In this document: one piece after another, positions 33,603 through 43,271 of the stretch
Layout: every line of letters begins with the position of its first letter
Position numbering within the stretch: position 1 is the stretch's first letter
From: an uncultured Oscillospiraceae bacterium
GTDB lineage: Bacteria > Bacillota > Clostridia > Oscillospirales > Oscillospiraceae
NCBI GenBank assembly: GCA_944385365.1
Contig: CALWWW010000005.1
Location: 56,281-120,280, forward strand
DNA: 64,000 nt
Reading direction: 5' to 3'
The notes under the pieces: model-generated
What the model was told of the DNA's origin: nothing
The model's input: only the letters and a program-made list of their open reading frames with translations
Databases searched by the model: none
Translations under genes and position numbers: made by a program

Positions 33603-35360
33603 ATGAAAAACCGACCCCTGAAATGGAAACTGCTGCTATCCTATGGCGTGATTTTTTGCTTTGTACTGATTCTGGGCGCGGCCTCGGTCGCGGTGGTCCA
33701 TACGCTTTCCAACCACAATCTGGAGTATGCCAACCGGATTCTCCCGGCGGTGGAGGACATGGGCCAGGCCCGTCGGCATATGGTTTCGGTGCGCTGCGGT
33801 CTGCTCAATGCCCTGGTCTGCCGGACGGAGGAGGAGTACCAGCAGATCAGCAGCGAAATGGAAACCGACCGGGAGGCGCTGTATGCGTCCCTGGTCGCCA
33901 TTGCGGACCAGATGCCCCAATTTACGGAACAAGTGGCGGCCATTCGGGCGGAGCTGGAGAGCGTGGCGGAATACAACCGGCAGATTATGAAGCTGGCCCA
34001 TCTGTTTACCAATACCCTCATGCGGGAGCAGGCCTATCAGCTGTACCTGGACCGGTATGCCGTGGCCTTTGACCAGGCGGCGGAAATGGTGCTGGACCTC
34101 AACGAGGAAATCGACCGGATGACACAGGAGCAGGAACAGCAGGTGGAGCGTACCCGGCAGGGCGCTCTGCTGGCGGTGCTGGTGCTGGTGGCGGCTTCCT
34201 TTGGAACGGTGATCTTTTTTACGGTTCGGATGCTTCGGTGCATCCTGGTGCCTGTGCGCAAGCTCATGGAGGGGGTCAAGGCCCTGGAGCGGGGCGATCT
34301 GGAACAGGCCGTTGTCGAATATGAATCCGCTGACGAGTTCGGCGATCTGAGCCGCACCATCACAGCCACCATGGAGCGTATGAAATTTATCATCAAGGAT
34401 TTGCAGCGTTCCCTGCTGGATGTGTCCAGAGGACGCTTCAATATACAGAGTGCGGATGAGAGCCAGTATGAGGGCGAATACCGGTATCTGCGAAATTCCG
34501 TCTGTGAACTGACCCATGTACTCAGCGGGCTGATCGATCAGATTCGCACCGTGGCGGAACAGGTGGCGGCCGGTGCGGTCCAGGTGGCCGACGGCGCACA
34601 GACCTTGAGCCAGGGCTCCACGGAACAGGCCGCCGATGTACAGGCACTGGCCAACACGCTGGCCGGAATTGCCGGACAGATTCAGGGGACCACCGCGGCC
34701 ATGGGACAGGTGGAAAACGGCGTTGGGGAAACGGTGACGGAGGTAACCCGCAGCACTGCCAAAATGCAGGAAATGCTGGAGGCCATGGAGGAGATGGAAC
34801 AGCGTGCTGCGGAAATCGAAGCCATCATCAAGAGCATAGAAGAGATCGCGTTTCAGACCAACATTCTGGCCCTGAACGCCGCAGTGGAGGCGGCCCGGGC
34901 CGGTACGGCCGGCAAGGGGTTTTCCGTGGTGGCCGACGAGGTCCGGCGGCTGGCGACCAATACCACCGAGGCGTCTCGCAATACGGCAGCGCTGCTCCTG
35001 GAGTCTTTGCAAAGCGTCCAGCGGGGCAGGACCATTGCGGATGAAACGGCGGCTTCCCTGGGGCGGGTCTCCGATATCATCGGAACCTTGTCCGATCAGG
35101 CCCGGCAGGTCTATACGATCTCCCAGGAGCAGGACCGGGCCATCCAGCAGACCACCCAGACAGTGGAACAAATCACCGGTGTTGTGCAGGAAAATTCTTC
35201 TACAGCGGAGCAAAGCGCCGCGGCCAGTGAGGAGCTTTCGGGCCAGGCCAATCTGCTCCGGGATTTGACGGCCCAATTCCAGCTGGCTGACAGAGCTGGG
35301 GAGGACGCGAAGCTCCCCACAGGGGAAATACCCGATCTTATGGCGCTGCCGCCGCTGTAA
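33603..35360 (+). CDS. Methyl-accepting chemotaxis protein
   Basis: 585 residues. Membrane helix 1 (about 10-32), an extracellular four-helix-type sensor (about 33-190), membrane helix 2 (about 191-215), a HAMP domain and a long cytoplasmic coiled coil follow in order. The signalling tip [22 protein letters not shown] (shown as [18 protein letters not shown]) is intact and contacts CheA/CheW. The start ATG 33603 is set by AAAGG, which lies in a possible sequestering hairpin. No other chemotaxis or flagellar gene is in the window, so this is an orphan receptor; its ligand is unknown. Confidence 0.93.
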   Translation: MKNRPLKWKLLLSYGVIFCFVLILGAASVAVVHTLSNHNLEYANRILPAVEDMGQARRHMVSVRCGLLNALVCRTEEEYQQISSEMETDREALYASLVAIADQMPQFTEQVAAIRAELESVAEYNRQIMKLAHLFTNTLMREQAYQLYLDRYAVAFDQAAEMVLDLNEEIDRMTQEQEQQVERTRQGALLAVLVLVAASFGTVIFFTVRMLRCILVPVRKLMEGVKALERGDLEQAVVEYESADEFGDLSRTITATMERMKFIIKDLQRSLLDVSRGRFNIQSADESQYEGEYRYLRNSVCELTHVLSGLIDQIRTVAEQVAAGAVQVADGAQTLSQGSTEQAADVQALANTLAGIAGQIQGTTAAMGQVENGVGETVTEVTRSTAKMQEMLEAMEEMEQRAAEIEAIIKSIEEIAFQTNILALNAAVEAARAGTAGKGFSVVADEVRRLATNTTEASRNTAALLLESLQSVQRGRTIADETAASLGRVSDIIGTLSDQARQVYTISQEQDRAIQQTTQTVEQITGVVQENSSTAEQSAAASEELSGQANLLRDLTAQFQLADRAGEDAKLPTGEIPDLMALPPL

Positions 35361-35522
35361 TGTCATGTGAAAAACGGAGTAGGATACATGCAGTTGACCG
35401 GAAGAAGCCGGTATGATATACTCATTGCATTTATTTGATGTGGAAAATTTGGGCAGCTGCATGACGAAACAGACCCAACGGCCCTATTTGTGATTTTTGA
35501 AAAAGGGAGAGGGAGGAGCACC

Positions 35523-35969
35523 ATGATTCAACCGGTCACACCATCCAATCTGATGCAGGCCGCGGCCATCCATGCGGAGAGCTGGCAGGCATCCCACCGG
35601 GAAATCTGCACCCCGGAGTTTCTGGCGCTCCATACGCCGGAACGGCAGGCGCGGTATCTGGCGTCTGAAATGGAGAAAGGGGCGCGGCTCTATCTGCTGG
35701 TTGAGGATAAGCCCGTGGGGATTGTGTCCGTCCATGACAGCCGGATTGAGAATCTCTACGTTCTGCCCAGCGAACAGAACAAAGGGTACGGGACGCGGCT
35801 GCTGACGTTTGCCATGCAGCAGTGTGAAAATTGTCCCACCCTGTGGATTCTGAATACAAACACCGGTGCCAAGCGGCTCTATGAGCGTCAGGGATTTCAG
35901 CCGACGGGAAACACCGTGCAGCACACCGGCGGCTTGTATGAGCTGGAATTTCAATTCTGCCAAAAGTGA
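35523..35969 (+). CDS. GNAT-family N-acetyltransferase
   Basis: 148 residues. The acetyl-CoA-binding motif A reads IENLYVLPSEQNKGYGTRLL with QNKGYG as the pyrophosphate loop, and NTNTGAKRLYERQGF is the C-terminal motif B. The ATG at 35523 follows GGGAGG; the earlier frame start at 35490 is not supported. The acceptor is unknown. A second GNAT gene follows after 40 bases, so the two probably share a transcript. Confidence 0.88.
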   Translation: MIQPVTPSNLMQAAAIHAESWQASHREICTPEFLALHTPERQARYLASEMEKGARLYLLVEDKPVGIVSVHDSRIENLYVLPSEQNKGYGTRLLTFAMQQCENCPTLWILNTNTGAKRLYERQGFQPTGNTVQHTGGLYELEFQFCQK

Positions 35970-36009
35970 TTTTGTTTGGTACGGTTTCCAGGGGATGCGG
36001 AGGAAGCAC

Positions 36010-36468
36010 ATGCAGATTGAGAAAATTACAGACAGTCGGGAACAAACGCGGATCACACGGGAGATTCTGGAGGCGCTGCCCGAGTGGTTCGGGATTCCCG
36101 AGGCGCGGGAAGCATACATACGGGAAAGCGCCGGAACGCCATATGTTTGTGCTGTGCAGAGCAATCAACCGGTGGGATTTTTGTACTTGAAGCAGACCGG
36201 CAAGGACACCATGGAAATCGCCGCCATGGGAGTACGCAAAGAAGCGCAGCGCACCGGGATTGGAACGGCCCTGCTGGAAGCGGCAAAAACCATGGCGCGG
36301 GAACAGCGCTGTTCTTTTCTGCAAGTCAAAACGGTGCAAATGGGAAAATATGAGGTGTACGACCGCACCAACCGGTTTTATCAGTCGGTTGGATTTCGGG
36401 AGTTTGAGGTGTTTCCCACCCTATGGGACGAGGGCAACCCCTGTCAGATTTATGTCATGGCGCTGTAA
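36010..36468 (+). CDS. GNAT-family N-acetyltransferase
   Basis: 152 residues. Motif A is AAMGVRKEAQRTGIGTALL with QRTGIG, and NRFYQSVGFREFE is motif B. GGAGG precedes ATG 36010. It differs clearly from the first acetyltransferase, so this is not a recent tandem copy. Substrate unknown. Confidence 0.88.
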   Translation: MQIEKITDSREQTRITREILEALPEWFGIPEAREAYIRESAGTPYVCAVQSNQPVGFLYLKQTGKDTMEIAAMGVRKEAQRTGIGTALLEAAKTMAREQRCSFLQVKTVQMGKYEVYDRTNRFYQSVGFREFEVFPTLWDEGNPCQIYVMAL

Positions 36469-36492
36469 CGGTGCTCCGTTAGCAGAAAACAT

Positions 36493-36540
36493 AAAACCCC
36501 CGTTTGCCGGGCAGTATTGTCCAGCAAACGGGGGTTTTGT
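36493..36540. terminator. Bidirectional terminator between GNAT and RACo-like genes
   Basis: A 15-bp stem (36493-36507 with 36524-36538), AAAACCCCCG on the left and CGGGGGTTTT on the right, can terminate both converging units. Confidence 0.93.
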
Positions 36541-36546
36541 TATAAG

Positions 36547-38073
36547 TTACGGCTGCTGCATCTTGGCGGCAACGGTGGGATATTGCTCCAGATTGGTGTG
36601 GGGATAGAAGCTGGCGGCCCGCATTTCCTCCACAAAGGTCTCCTGCATGGCAAATTCCAGGTAGTAAATTTCCTTGGCCACCCGGTCGGCTTCCTCCGGC
36701 GTCACCCGGCCGCAGAGCAGGTCGCAGGCGCCGTCCAGGGAACTGTTGCCCACGTTGCGGAATTTTTCCCGTGGGGCGTCGGGGTAGATGCCGATGGTGA
36801 TGGCCGATTCCAAATCCAGATGGTGACCAAAGGCGCCGGCCAGATAAATCCGGTCGATATCGTCCAGCGTCAGACCGGCGGTGTTCAGCAGCACCGCCAC
36901 CATGGTGTGGGCCGCCGCCTTGGTCTCCGTAAACTGGCGGATATCCTCCTGGGTGAACAGCAGCGCCTCGCCGGTGGCGCTTTCCGTCTCGTCGGCGTAG
37001 GCAATGGCCCACTGGTCCTCAAAGCGGCGAATGCGGCTGCTCTTTTCCGGCTGCAAGGTACCCTGACGGTCCATCCATCCGGCCAGCAGCATTTGGGCCA
37101 GCAAATCCACAATGCCGGAACCGCAGATGCCCTTGGGCTTTTCGTTTTCGATGGTGGTGCAGGTCAGAACGCCGTCCCGGATGGTGATGGAATCCACGGC
37201 TCCGGCTCTGGCCCGCATACCGCTGCGGCTGATGCCGCCTTCCAGCGCCGGACCCGCCGCGCCCGCGCCGCCGATGAGATAGGTGTTGTTGCCCACCACC
37301 ATTTCACCATTGGTGCCGATATCCAGGAACAGGGCCGTTTCCTCCCGCTGGGTCAAACCCGTGGCCAGCAGGCCGCTGATGATATCGCCGCCCAGATAGT
37401 TGGCCGTAGCCGGGAAGCAGTAGACCGGCCCCCGGACGTGAAGCCCCAGGGCGGGACCGCTCACGAGACCCGGCGACGTGACGACGGGCCGGAACGGCGT
37501 GTGGAAAATGCAGAAGGTATCCAGGCCCAGGAGGAAGTGAATCATGGTGGTATTACCGCCGATGACCATGGTGCAGACCTGGTCCGGGTCCACGCCCGCT
37601 TCGCCGCAGACGTTGTCCAGCAGGGTGTTCAGGGTGTCCACGGTGACGGCCTGCAATTCTTTCCGGTGTTTCGGATTGTCCTTCGTATAGAAAATCCGGC
37701 TGAGAATTTCGTCGCCGTAGGCCCGCTGGCCGTTGCGGACCGTGTCCTCGGCCAGAATGCTGCCGGAGGTGAAATCCAGCAGCCGCATGACCACGGTGGT
37801 GCTGCCCAAATCCACGGCTGCGCCGTAGGCACAGAGGGTGGTGTCGCCGGGCTCCACACGGGTCACGTCCCAGTGGCGGCCATTGTGGACCAGCGTCACG
37901 GTGAATCGCTCCAGGCGCAGCGTCTCATAGGACGACTGCACCACCTCCAACGGCAGACGGGCGTCCAGGCCCAGGGCCGAAAGGGCGTCGAGACAGCGCT
38001 GGACGTCATCGGTGCGGTCCGTGTCCAGGTCCGTCATGTGCAGGCATCGTTTCTGTATCCAAGGGTGTTGCAT
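36547..38073 (-). CDS. ASKHA-domain protein, RACo-like (DUF4445)
   Basis: 508 residues. Actin-like ATPase marks: VDLGSTTVVMRLLD (phosphate 1), LFLDIGTNGEMVVG (phosphate 2) and IYLAGAFGHHLD (adenosine side). This is the reductive activator family of corrinoid proteins (RACo/RamA-like); the N-terminal 2Fe-2S ferredoxin domain found in RACo itself is missing here. Typical members reduce Co(II) to Co(I) in methyl-transfer proteins. No corrinoid protein or methyltransferase is adjacent; it is divergent from the hydrogenase maturation operon. Start is ATG 38073, or possibly 38037. Confidence 0.78.
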   Translation of the reverse strand: MQHPWIQKRCLHMTDLDTDRTDDVQRCLDALSALGLDARLPLEVVQSSYETLRLERFTVTLVHNGRHWDVTRVEPGDTTLCAYGAAVDLGSTTVVMRLLDFTSGSILAEDTVRNGQRAYGDEILSRIFYTKDNPKHRKELQAVTVDTLNTLLDNVCGEAGVDPDQVCTMVIGGNTTMIHFLLGLDTFCIFHTPFRPVVTSPGLVSGPALGLHVRGPVYCFPATANYLGGDIISGLLATGLTQREETALFLDIGTNGEMVVGNNTYLIGGAGAAGPALEGGISRSGMRARAGAVDSITIRDGVLTCTTIENEKPKGICGSGIVDLLAQMLLAGWMDRQGTLQPEKSSRIRRFEDQWAIAYADETESATGEALLFTQEDIRQFTETKAAAHTMVAVLLNTAGLTLDDIDRIYLAGAFGHHLDLESAITIGIYPDAPREKFRNVGNSSLDGACDLLCGRVTPEEADRVAKEIYYLEFAMQETFVEEMRAASFYPHTNLEQYPTVAAKMQQP

Positions 38074-38144
38074 CTAAAAATCCCCATTTCTGTACGGTTG
38101 GGTTTGTATTATGGTACCGCAAACCCATGGAAAAGACAAGGGGA

Positions 38145-38173
38145 TTGCCAATGGACAAAAAATATGGTATTGT
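38145..38173 (+). promoter_or_regulatory. Promoter of the hydrogenase maturation operon
   Basis: TTGCCA and TATTGT, 17 bases apart, lie at about 38145-38173. The start would be near 38180, leaving about 150 bases of leader before the first gene. Confidence 0.55.
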
Positions 38174-38248
38174 ATACCATGGAACTGTGTAACAAGATCC
38201 TGACATCAAAAAATCCTTTGCGATGGAAGGTTCGGTGTTTTCGACGCA

Positions 38249-38301
38249 CACCCGGCAGCGGGTGGGCGCTGTTTGCCGTACCCTCCGGGTGCGGCTTTTT
38301 T
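38249..38301 (+). promoter_or_regulatory. Attenuator-like leader of the hyd operon
   Basis: Three mutually exclusive helices: CACCCG 38249-38254 with CGGGTG 38259-38264; CGG-CAGCG 38253-38260 with CGCTG 38267-38271 and CCG 38276-38278; and a terminator, GCCGTACCC 38275-38283 with GGGTGCGGC 38287-38295 followed by T6. The second helix shares bases with both of the others, so it can act as an antiterminator. The terminator ends 30 bases before the first gene. The signal sensed is unknown. Confidence 0.5.
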
Positions 38302-38331
38302 GTTTGTCTCGACCCGCAAGGAGGACGAACC

Positions 38332-38586
38332 ATGGAAACACGCATTGCGCTGCTGGCCATTCTGGTGGAGAATGAATCGTCGGTGGAAGATCTCAACGAC
38401 ATTCTGCACCAGTACCGCCAATATATCATCGGCCGCATGGGCATTCCCTACCGGGAAAAGCAGGTCAGCATCATGAGCATTGCCGTGGATGCCCCCCAGG
38501 ACGTGATTTCGGCCCTGTCGGGCAAGATCGGCAAGCTGCCCGGCGTCAGCTCCAAGACGGCCTATGCCGGAGGGGGCCGTGGATAA
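38332..38586 (+). CDS. Iron-only hydrogenase system regulator (TM1266 family)
   Basis: 84 residues, ferredoxin-like ACT-type fold expected. TRIALLAILVENESSVEDLNDILHQY (shown as IALLAILVENESSVE) and GRMGIPYREKQVSIM fit the TM1266 family, which is found beside [FeFe]-hydrogenase genes. Its exact role is not established. GGAGG precedes the ATG, and its 3' end overlaps hydE by 23 bases. Confidence 0.85.
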   Translation: METRIALLAILVENESSVEDLNDILHQYRQYIIGRMGIPYREKQVSIMSIAVDAPQDVISALSGKIGKLPGVSSKTAYAGGGRG

Positions 38587-39628
38587 GGCCGCGGCCCTGG
38601 CCCGCCGTCTGGCGGCGGGGGAGGCCCTCACCGACGGGGAACTGCTGACGCTGCTGGAGCAGCGGACGGCGGAATCGGCGGAGATTCTGCGCCGCGCCGC
38701 CGTGGAGACGGCCCGGAAAACCTTTGGAAACCAAGTGTATCTCCGGGGCCTCATCGAATTTACCAACTACTGCAAAAACGACTGTTACTACTGCGGCATC
38801 CGCCGCAGCAACCGCAAGGCGGAACGGTACCGCCTGTCTCCGGAGGTCATTCTGGCTTGCTGCGACGCGGGCTATGACCTGGGGTTCCGGACCTTTGTCC
38901 TACAGGGCGGCGAGGATGGCTGGTGGACCGACGACAAGTTATGTAATCTGATCGCCGCCATCAAGAAAAACCACCCCGACTGTGCCGTGACCCTGTCCAT
39001 CGGGGAGCGGAGCCGGGACAGCTACGCCGCCCTAAAACAGGCCGGGGCCGACCGGTACTTGCTGCGCCATGAGACGGCCAATGATGCCCATTATGCCCAT
39101 CTGCACCCGCCGGAGCTGCGGCTGGAACACCGCATCCGCTGCCTGTACGACCTCAAGGAGCTGGGGTATCAGGTGGGCGCGGGCATGATGGTGGGCTCTC
39201 CCGGCCAGACCCTTTCCAATCTGGTGGAGGATTTGCGGTTCTTGCAGGAATTGCAGCCCCACATGGTAGGCATGGGCCCCTTTTTGCATCATGGGGACAC
39301 GCCCTTTGCCAATGAGCCGGACGGCTCGGCAGATTTGACGCTGTATCTGCTGTCCATGGTGCGGCTGCTGCTGCCCAAGGTCCTGCTGCCTGCCACCACG
39401 GCGCTGGGCACGGCCCTGGAGGGGGGGCGGGAGCGGGGCATTCTCCATGGGGCCAACGTGGTCATGCCCAATCTGTCCCCCGCCGACGTGCGGAGGAAAT
39501 ATCTTTTGTACCATGATAAGCTGGCCACCGGGGCCGAATCGGCCAACGGCCTGAACCAGCTGCGAACCAATCTGCAAGCCATCGGCTATGAAGCCGTTGT
39601 AGCCCGGGGCGACGCCCCGACACTCTGA
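38564..39628 (+). CDS. hydE: [FeFe]-hydrogenase H-cluster radical SAM maturase HydE
   Basis: 354 residues. A radical SAM TIM barrel with CX3CX2C cluster motif CKNDCYYCG at about residues 70-78, plus FVLQGGEDGWW and GMMVGSPGQT. HydE acts with HydG and HydF to build the diiron subcluster of [FeFe] hydrogenase. ATG 38564 overlaps the upstream gene; GTG 38579, which follows GGAGGGGG, is an equally good start. No hydrogenase structural gene is in this window. Confidence 0.93.
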   Translation: MPEGAVDKAAALARRLAAGEALTDGELLTLLEQRTAESAEILRRAAVETARKTFGNQVYLRGLIEFTNYCKNDCYYCGIRRSNRKAERYRLSPEVILACCDAGYDLGFRTFVLQGGEDGWWTDDKLCNLIAAIKKNHPDCAVTLSIGERSRDSYAALKQAGADRYLLRHETANDAHYAHLHPPELRLEHRIRCLYDLKELGYQVGAGMMVGSPGQTLSNLVEDLRFLQELQPHMVGMGPFLHHGDTPFANEPDGSADLTLYLLSMVRLLLPKVLLPATTALGTALEGGRERGILHGANVVMPNLSPADVRRKYLLYHDKLATGAESANGLNQLRTNLQAIGYEAVVARGDAPTL

Positions 39629-39669
39629 CGGGAAAGAACCTCTGACCCGCAAGAAAGAAGGAATCAATC

Positions 39670-41085
39670 ATGTACAATCCCCATTCCCTGAAAGCCACGG
39701 AATTCATCGACCACCAGGAAATTCTCGACACCCTGGCCTATGCCGACGCCCACAAGGACGATCTGGAATTGGTGGACGCCATTCTCGACAAGGCGGCCCA
39801 ATGTAAGGGCCTGAGCCACCGGGAAGCCTCGGTTCTGCTGGCCTGTGAGGACGAGACGCGGCTCCAGCGGATGTACGATCTGGCCAAGGAGATCAAGCTG
39901 AAATTCTACGGCAACCGCATTGTGCTGTTTGCGCCCCTGTACCTGTCCAATTACTGCATCAACGGCTGTGTCTACTGCCCCTACCACGCCAAGAACAAGC
40001 ACATCGGCCGCAAGAAGCTGACCCAGGAGGAGGTAGCCCGGGAGGTCATCGCCTTGCAGGACATGGGCCACAAGCGGCTGGCCATCGAAGCCGGTGAGGA
40101 CCCGAAAAACAACCCCATTGAATACATTCTCGAGTGCATCAAAACCATCTATTCCATCCACCACAAAAACGGCGATATCCGCCGCGTCAACGTCAACATT
40201 GCCGCCACCACGGTGGAGGAGTACCGGATGCTGAAAGAGGCCGGAATCGGCACTTATATTCTCTTCCAGGAGACGTACCACAAGGAGAGCTATGAGCAGC
40301 TGCACCCCACCGGCCCCAAGCACGACTATGACTACCACACGGAAGCCATGGACCGGGCCATGGAGGGCGGCATTGACGATGTAGGCCTGGGCGTTCTGTT
40401 TGGATTGGAGCGCTACCGCTATGAGTTTGCGGGCCTGCTGATGCACGCCGAACACCTGGAAGCCGTCCACGGCGTCGGCCCCCACACCATCAGTGTGCCC
40501 CGTATCAAGCACGCCGACGATATTGACCCCAGCGCCTTCGACAACGGCATCAGCGACGATACCTTCGCCAAGCTGTGCGCCCTGATCCGCATTGCCGTGC
40601 CCTATACGGGCATGATCATCTCCACACGGGAGAGCCAGGCCGTAAGAGAACGGGTCCTGCCCCTGGGCGTGTCCCAGATCAGCGGCGGCTCCCGTACCTC
40701 TGTCGGCGGCTACGAGGAGGAGGAGCGTCCCACCGATACGGAACAGTTCGACGTGTCCGACCAGAGAACGCTGGACGAAGTGGTCCGCTGGCTTATGGAG
40801 CTGGGCTATATTCCGTCCTTCTGCACGGCCTGCTATCGGGAGGGCCGCACCGGCGACCGGTTTATGAGCCTTTGCAAGGCCGGACAGATTCAAAACTGCT
40901 GCCATCCCAATGCGCTGATGACGCTGAAGGAATATCTGATGGATTACGCCGCCCCGGAGACAAAAGCCATCGGTGAAGCGCTGATTCAGGCGGAACTCCA
41001 GAATATCCCCAAGGACAAGGTCCGGGAGATCTGCGCGGACCACCTGCAAAAAATCGAGCAGGGCATCCGGGACTTCCGGTTCTGA
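39670..41085 (+). CDS. hydG: [FeFe]-hydrogenase H-cluster radical SAM maturase HydG
   Basis: 471 residues. It cleaves tyrosine to give the CO and CN ligands of the H-cluster. The radical SAM cluster motif CINGCVYCPY and the C-terminal second cluster (CTACYREGRTGDRFM and about 11 residues later CC) are both visible; the second distinguishes HydG from ThiH. Neighbours hydE and hydF support the call. Confidence 0.96.
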   Translation: MYNPHSLKATEFIDHQEILDTLAYADAHKDDLELVDAILDKAAQCKGLSHREASVLLACEDETRLQRMYDLAKEIKLKFYGNRIVLFAPLYLSNYCINGCVYCPYHAKNKHIGRKKLTQEEVAREVIALQDMGHKRLAIEAGEDPKNNPIEYILECIKTIYSIHHKNGDIRRVNVNIAATTVEEYRMLKEAGIGTYILFQETYHKESYEQLHPTGPKHDYDYHTEAMDRAMEGGIDDVGLGVLFGLERYRYEFAGLLMHAEHLEAVHGVGPHTISVPRIKHADDIDPSAFDNGISDDTFAKLCALIRIAVPYTGMIISTRESQAVRERVLPLGVSQISGGSRTSVGGYEEEERPTDTEQFDVSDQRTLDEVVRWLMELGYIPSFCTACYREGRTGDRFMSLCKAGQIQNCCHPNALMTLKEYLMDYAAPETKAIGEALIQAELQNIPKDKVREICADHLQKIEQGIRDFRF

Positions 41086-41093
41086 GGTAGCAT

Positions 41094-42287
41094 ATGAGTA
41101 TGAACGACACGCCCGCCGCCGAGCGGGTCCACATCGGATTTTTCGGCCGGAGAAACGCCGGAAAATCCAGTCTGGTCAATGCTGTGACCGGTCAGCAGCT
41201 GTCGGTGGTGTCCGAGGTCAAGGGCACCACCACCGACCCGGTCCAGAAGGCCATGGAATTGCTGCCCATGGGGCCTGTGGTCATTATCGATACGCCGGGC
41301 TTTGACGACGAGGGCCAGCTGGGGAAACTGCGGGTCCGGCAGACGAAACGGACGCTGAACCGGGTGGACTGCGCCGTTCTGGTGGTGGACGGCACCGTGG
41401 GGAAAACGGCAATCGATCAACAGATTATTGCACTGCTTGTGGAGAAAAAAATTCCCTATGTGGTGGCCTATAACAAGGCCGATCTGGGGGCTACGGCGGA
41501 GGACGACGGTCTGGCGGTCAGCGCCCTGACGGGCCAGGGTGTCTGGGAGCTGAAAGAGCAGATTGCCCGACTGCTTCCCACCGGGGACCGGAGCGGAAAA
41601 CTGGTGGGCGACTTGGTACAGCCGGGAGAATTTCTGATTCTGGTGGTCCCCATTGATAAATCGGCCCCCAAAGGACGGCTGATTCTGCCCCAACAGCAGG
41701 TAATCCGGGACGCGCTGGAGGCCGGAGCCATGCCGCTGGTGGTCCGGGAAACGGAATACACCACGGCATTGGAACGATTAGGACAGCGGCCTGCCCTGGT
41801 GGTGACGGACTCTCAGGTGTTCGGCGTGGTGTCCAAGGCCACGCCGCCGGAATTGCCTCTGACGTCTTTTTCCATTCTCATGGCCCGCTATAAGGGCTTT
41901 CTGGAGGACGCGGTCCGCGGCGCTGCCGCGCTGAACGATCTGCACGACGGCGACCGGATTTTGATTGCCGAGGGCTGCACCCACCACCGCCAGTGCGAGG
42001 ATATCGGCACCGTCAAGCTGCCCCGCTGGCTGCGGGAGTACGGCGGCGCGGATCTGCAATTCGAGACCTGTTCCGGCCGGGAGTTCCCCGAGGACCTGAC
42101 GCCCTATCGGGTGGTGGTCCATTGCGGCGGCTGTATGCTCAACGGCCGGGAGCTGGATTACCGGAGAAAATGCGCCGCCGATGCCGGTGTACCTTTTACC
42201 AATTACGGCACGGCCATTGCCCAGGTCCACGGGATTTTGAAACGGTCCCTGGCGCCGTTTCCGGCTTTGGCCGCCCTGCTGCCATAA
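41094..42287 (+). CDS. hydF: [FeFe]-hydrogenase H-cluster maturation GTPase HydF
   Basis: 397 residues. An N-terminal GTPase domain with P-loop GRRNAGKSSL, GTTTDP (switch) and DTPGFDDEG is followed by a dimerisation domain and a C-terminal cluster domain. The 4Fe-4S ligands CTHH and CGGC, about 50 residues apart, are present. HydF is the scaffold that hands the diiron unit to the hydrogenase. It starts nine bases after hydG and ends the operon. Confidence 0.95.
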   Translation: MSMNDTPAAERVHIGFFGRRNAGKSSLVNAVTGQQLSVVSEVKGTTTDPVQKAMELLPMGPVVIIDTPGFDDEGQLGKLRVRQTKRTLNRVDCAVLVVDGTVGKTAIDQQIIALLVEKKIPYVVAYNKADLGATAEDDGLAVSALTGQGVWELKEQIARLLPTGDRSGKLVGDLVQPGEFLILVVPIDKSAPKGRLILPQQQVIRDALEAGAMPLVVRETEYTTALERLGQRPALVVTDSQVFGVVSKATPPELPLTSFSILMARYKGFLEDAVRGAAALNDLHDGDRILIAEGCTHHRQCEDIGTVKLPRWLREYGGADLQFETCSGREFPEDLTPYRVVVHCGGCMLNGRELDYRRKCAADAGVPFTNYGTAIAQVHGILKRSLAPFPALAALLP

Positions 42288-42290
42288 CGC

Positions 42291-42325
42291 AAAACACCCG
42301 GCAGTCCGAGACTGCCGGGTGTTTT
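42291..42325. terminator. Bidirectional terminator between hydF and the spore protein gene
   Basis: A 16-bp perfect stem AAAACACCCGGCAGTC (42291-42306) pairs with 42310-42325 over the loop CGA. Confidence 0.95.
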
Positions 42326-42342
42326 GTGCGTTTGGGGAGGAA

Positions 42343-42537
42343 TTACTTCATGTTGCGCTCGTATTCCTCGATCATCTTCTTGACCATCTGGCCGCCGACA
42401 GAGCCGGCCTCGCGGGAGGTCAGATGACCGTTGTAGCCCTGCTTCAGGTCGACGCCGACCTCGGAAGCGGCCTCCATCTTGAACTTGTCCAGGGCCTCAC
42501 GGGCTTCAGGAATAACAGCGTTGTTGTTGCTCTTCAT
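42343..42537 (-). CDS. Alpha/beta-type small acid-soluble spore protein
   Basis: 64 residues. It binds and protects DNA in the spore core. The two conserved segments are visible: REALDKFKMEAASEVGV, with the Glu-Ala-Ser-Glu GPR protease cleavage site, and GHLTSREAGSVGGQMVKKMI. GGAGG precedes the ATG. A TGCATA box (42618-42613, minus strand) with a weaker CAAAGCTA-type box downstream resembles a sigma-G promoter. The gene shows that the organism belongs to a spore-forming lineage. Confidence 0.94.
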   Translation of the reverse strand: MKSNNNAVIPEAREALDKFKMEAASEVGVDLKQGYNGHLTSREAGSVGGQMVKKMIEEYERNMK

Positions 42538-42707
42538 AACAAAGTTCCTCCTTCATTTCTTTTGTCCTTTTGTCCATCGGACAGTCATAGCTTTGCCAGC
42601 GGCTTGCACAGATATGCAGGGGAAATTTTGGACAATTTAACAGATACAGAAACAAAAGAAGGAGTGTCATTCTACCAGCTATCGCAACATAACCAATCAA
42701 TTCAAAA

Positions 42708-43271
42708 TCAAAAGCCCAGGAGCCCGGCGGCCAGGTTCAGCACACCGGCCAGAACCATGACCAGAATGGGGTTCCAGCGAAACCGTTTCAACAGTACCAC
42801 GCACAGGGCAAAGAGGACCACCAGAACCCAGTTGGTACCGGCCAGGGTGACGGCGGCGCCGGTACCCCAAAAGGCCGTCAGCAAAATGGACACACCGGCG
42901 GCGGCAATCAGAGCCACCACGGCGGGCCGCAGGCTGTGCAGCACACTTTGCAGCACCGACAGATTCCGATAGCGCAGATACAGCTTGGCCAGCACCGTCA
43001 CCAGAATGCAGGCCGGCAGAATACAGCCCAGCGTTGCCACCAACGCGCCGGGGACGCCGGCGATTTTCATGCCCACAAAGGTGGCGGAATTGATGGCGAT
43101 GGGTCCCGGCGTCATCTGGGAAATGGTGATGAGATTGGTGAATTCCGCCATATCCAGCCAGTGGTGCAGCGTCACCACCTGGCCCTGAATCAACGGCATG
43201 GCCGCGTATCCGCCGCCGAAGCTGAACAGTCCGATCTGAAGAAAGCTGAGAAACAGCTGCCAGTAGATCAT
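42708..43271 (-). CDS. Chromate transporter (ChrA) half protein
   Basis: 187 residues, one half of the ChrA (CHR) transporter, with about five or six helices. FSFGGGYAAMPLI and SQMTPGPIAINSATFVG are the family's motifs. The second half is the preceding gene; the two overlap by four bases (ATGA) and would form a heterodimer, as in known bidomain-split CHR pairs of Firmicutes. Chromate export is known for some members, but in gut anaerobes the physiological anion is unclear. Confidence 0.9.
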   Translation of the reverse strand: MIYWQLFLSFLQIGLFSFGGGYAAMPLIQGQVVTLHHWLDMAEFTNLITISQMTPGPIAINSATFVGMKIAGVPGALVATLGCILPACILVTVLAKLYLRYRNLSVLQSVLHSLRPAVVALIAAAGVSILLTAFWGTGAAVTLAGTNWVLVVLFALCVVLLKRFRWNPILVMVLAGVLNLAAGLLGF

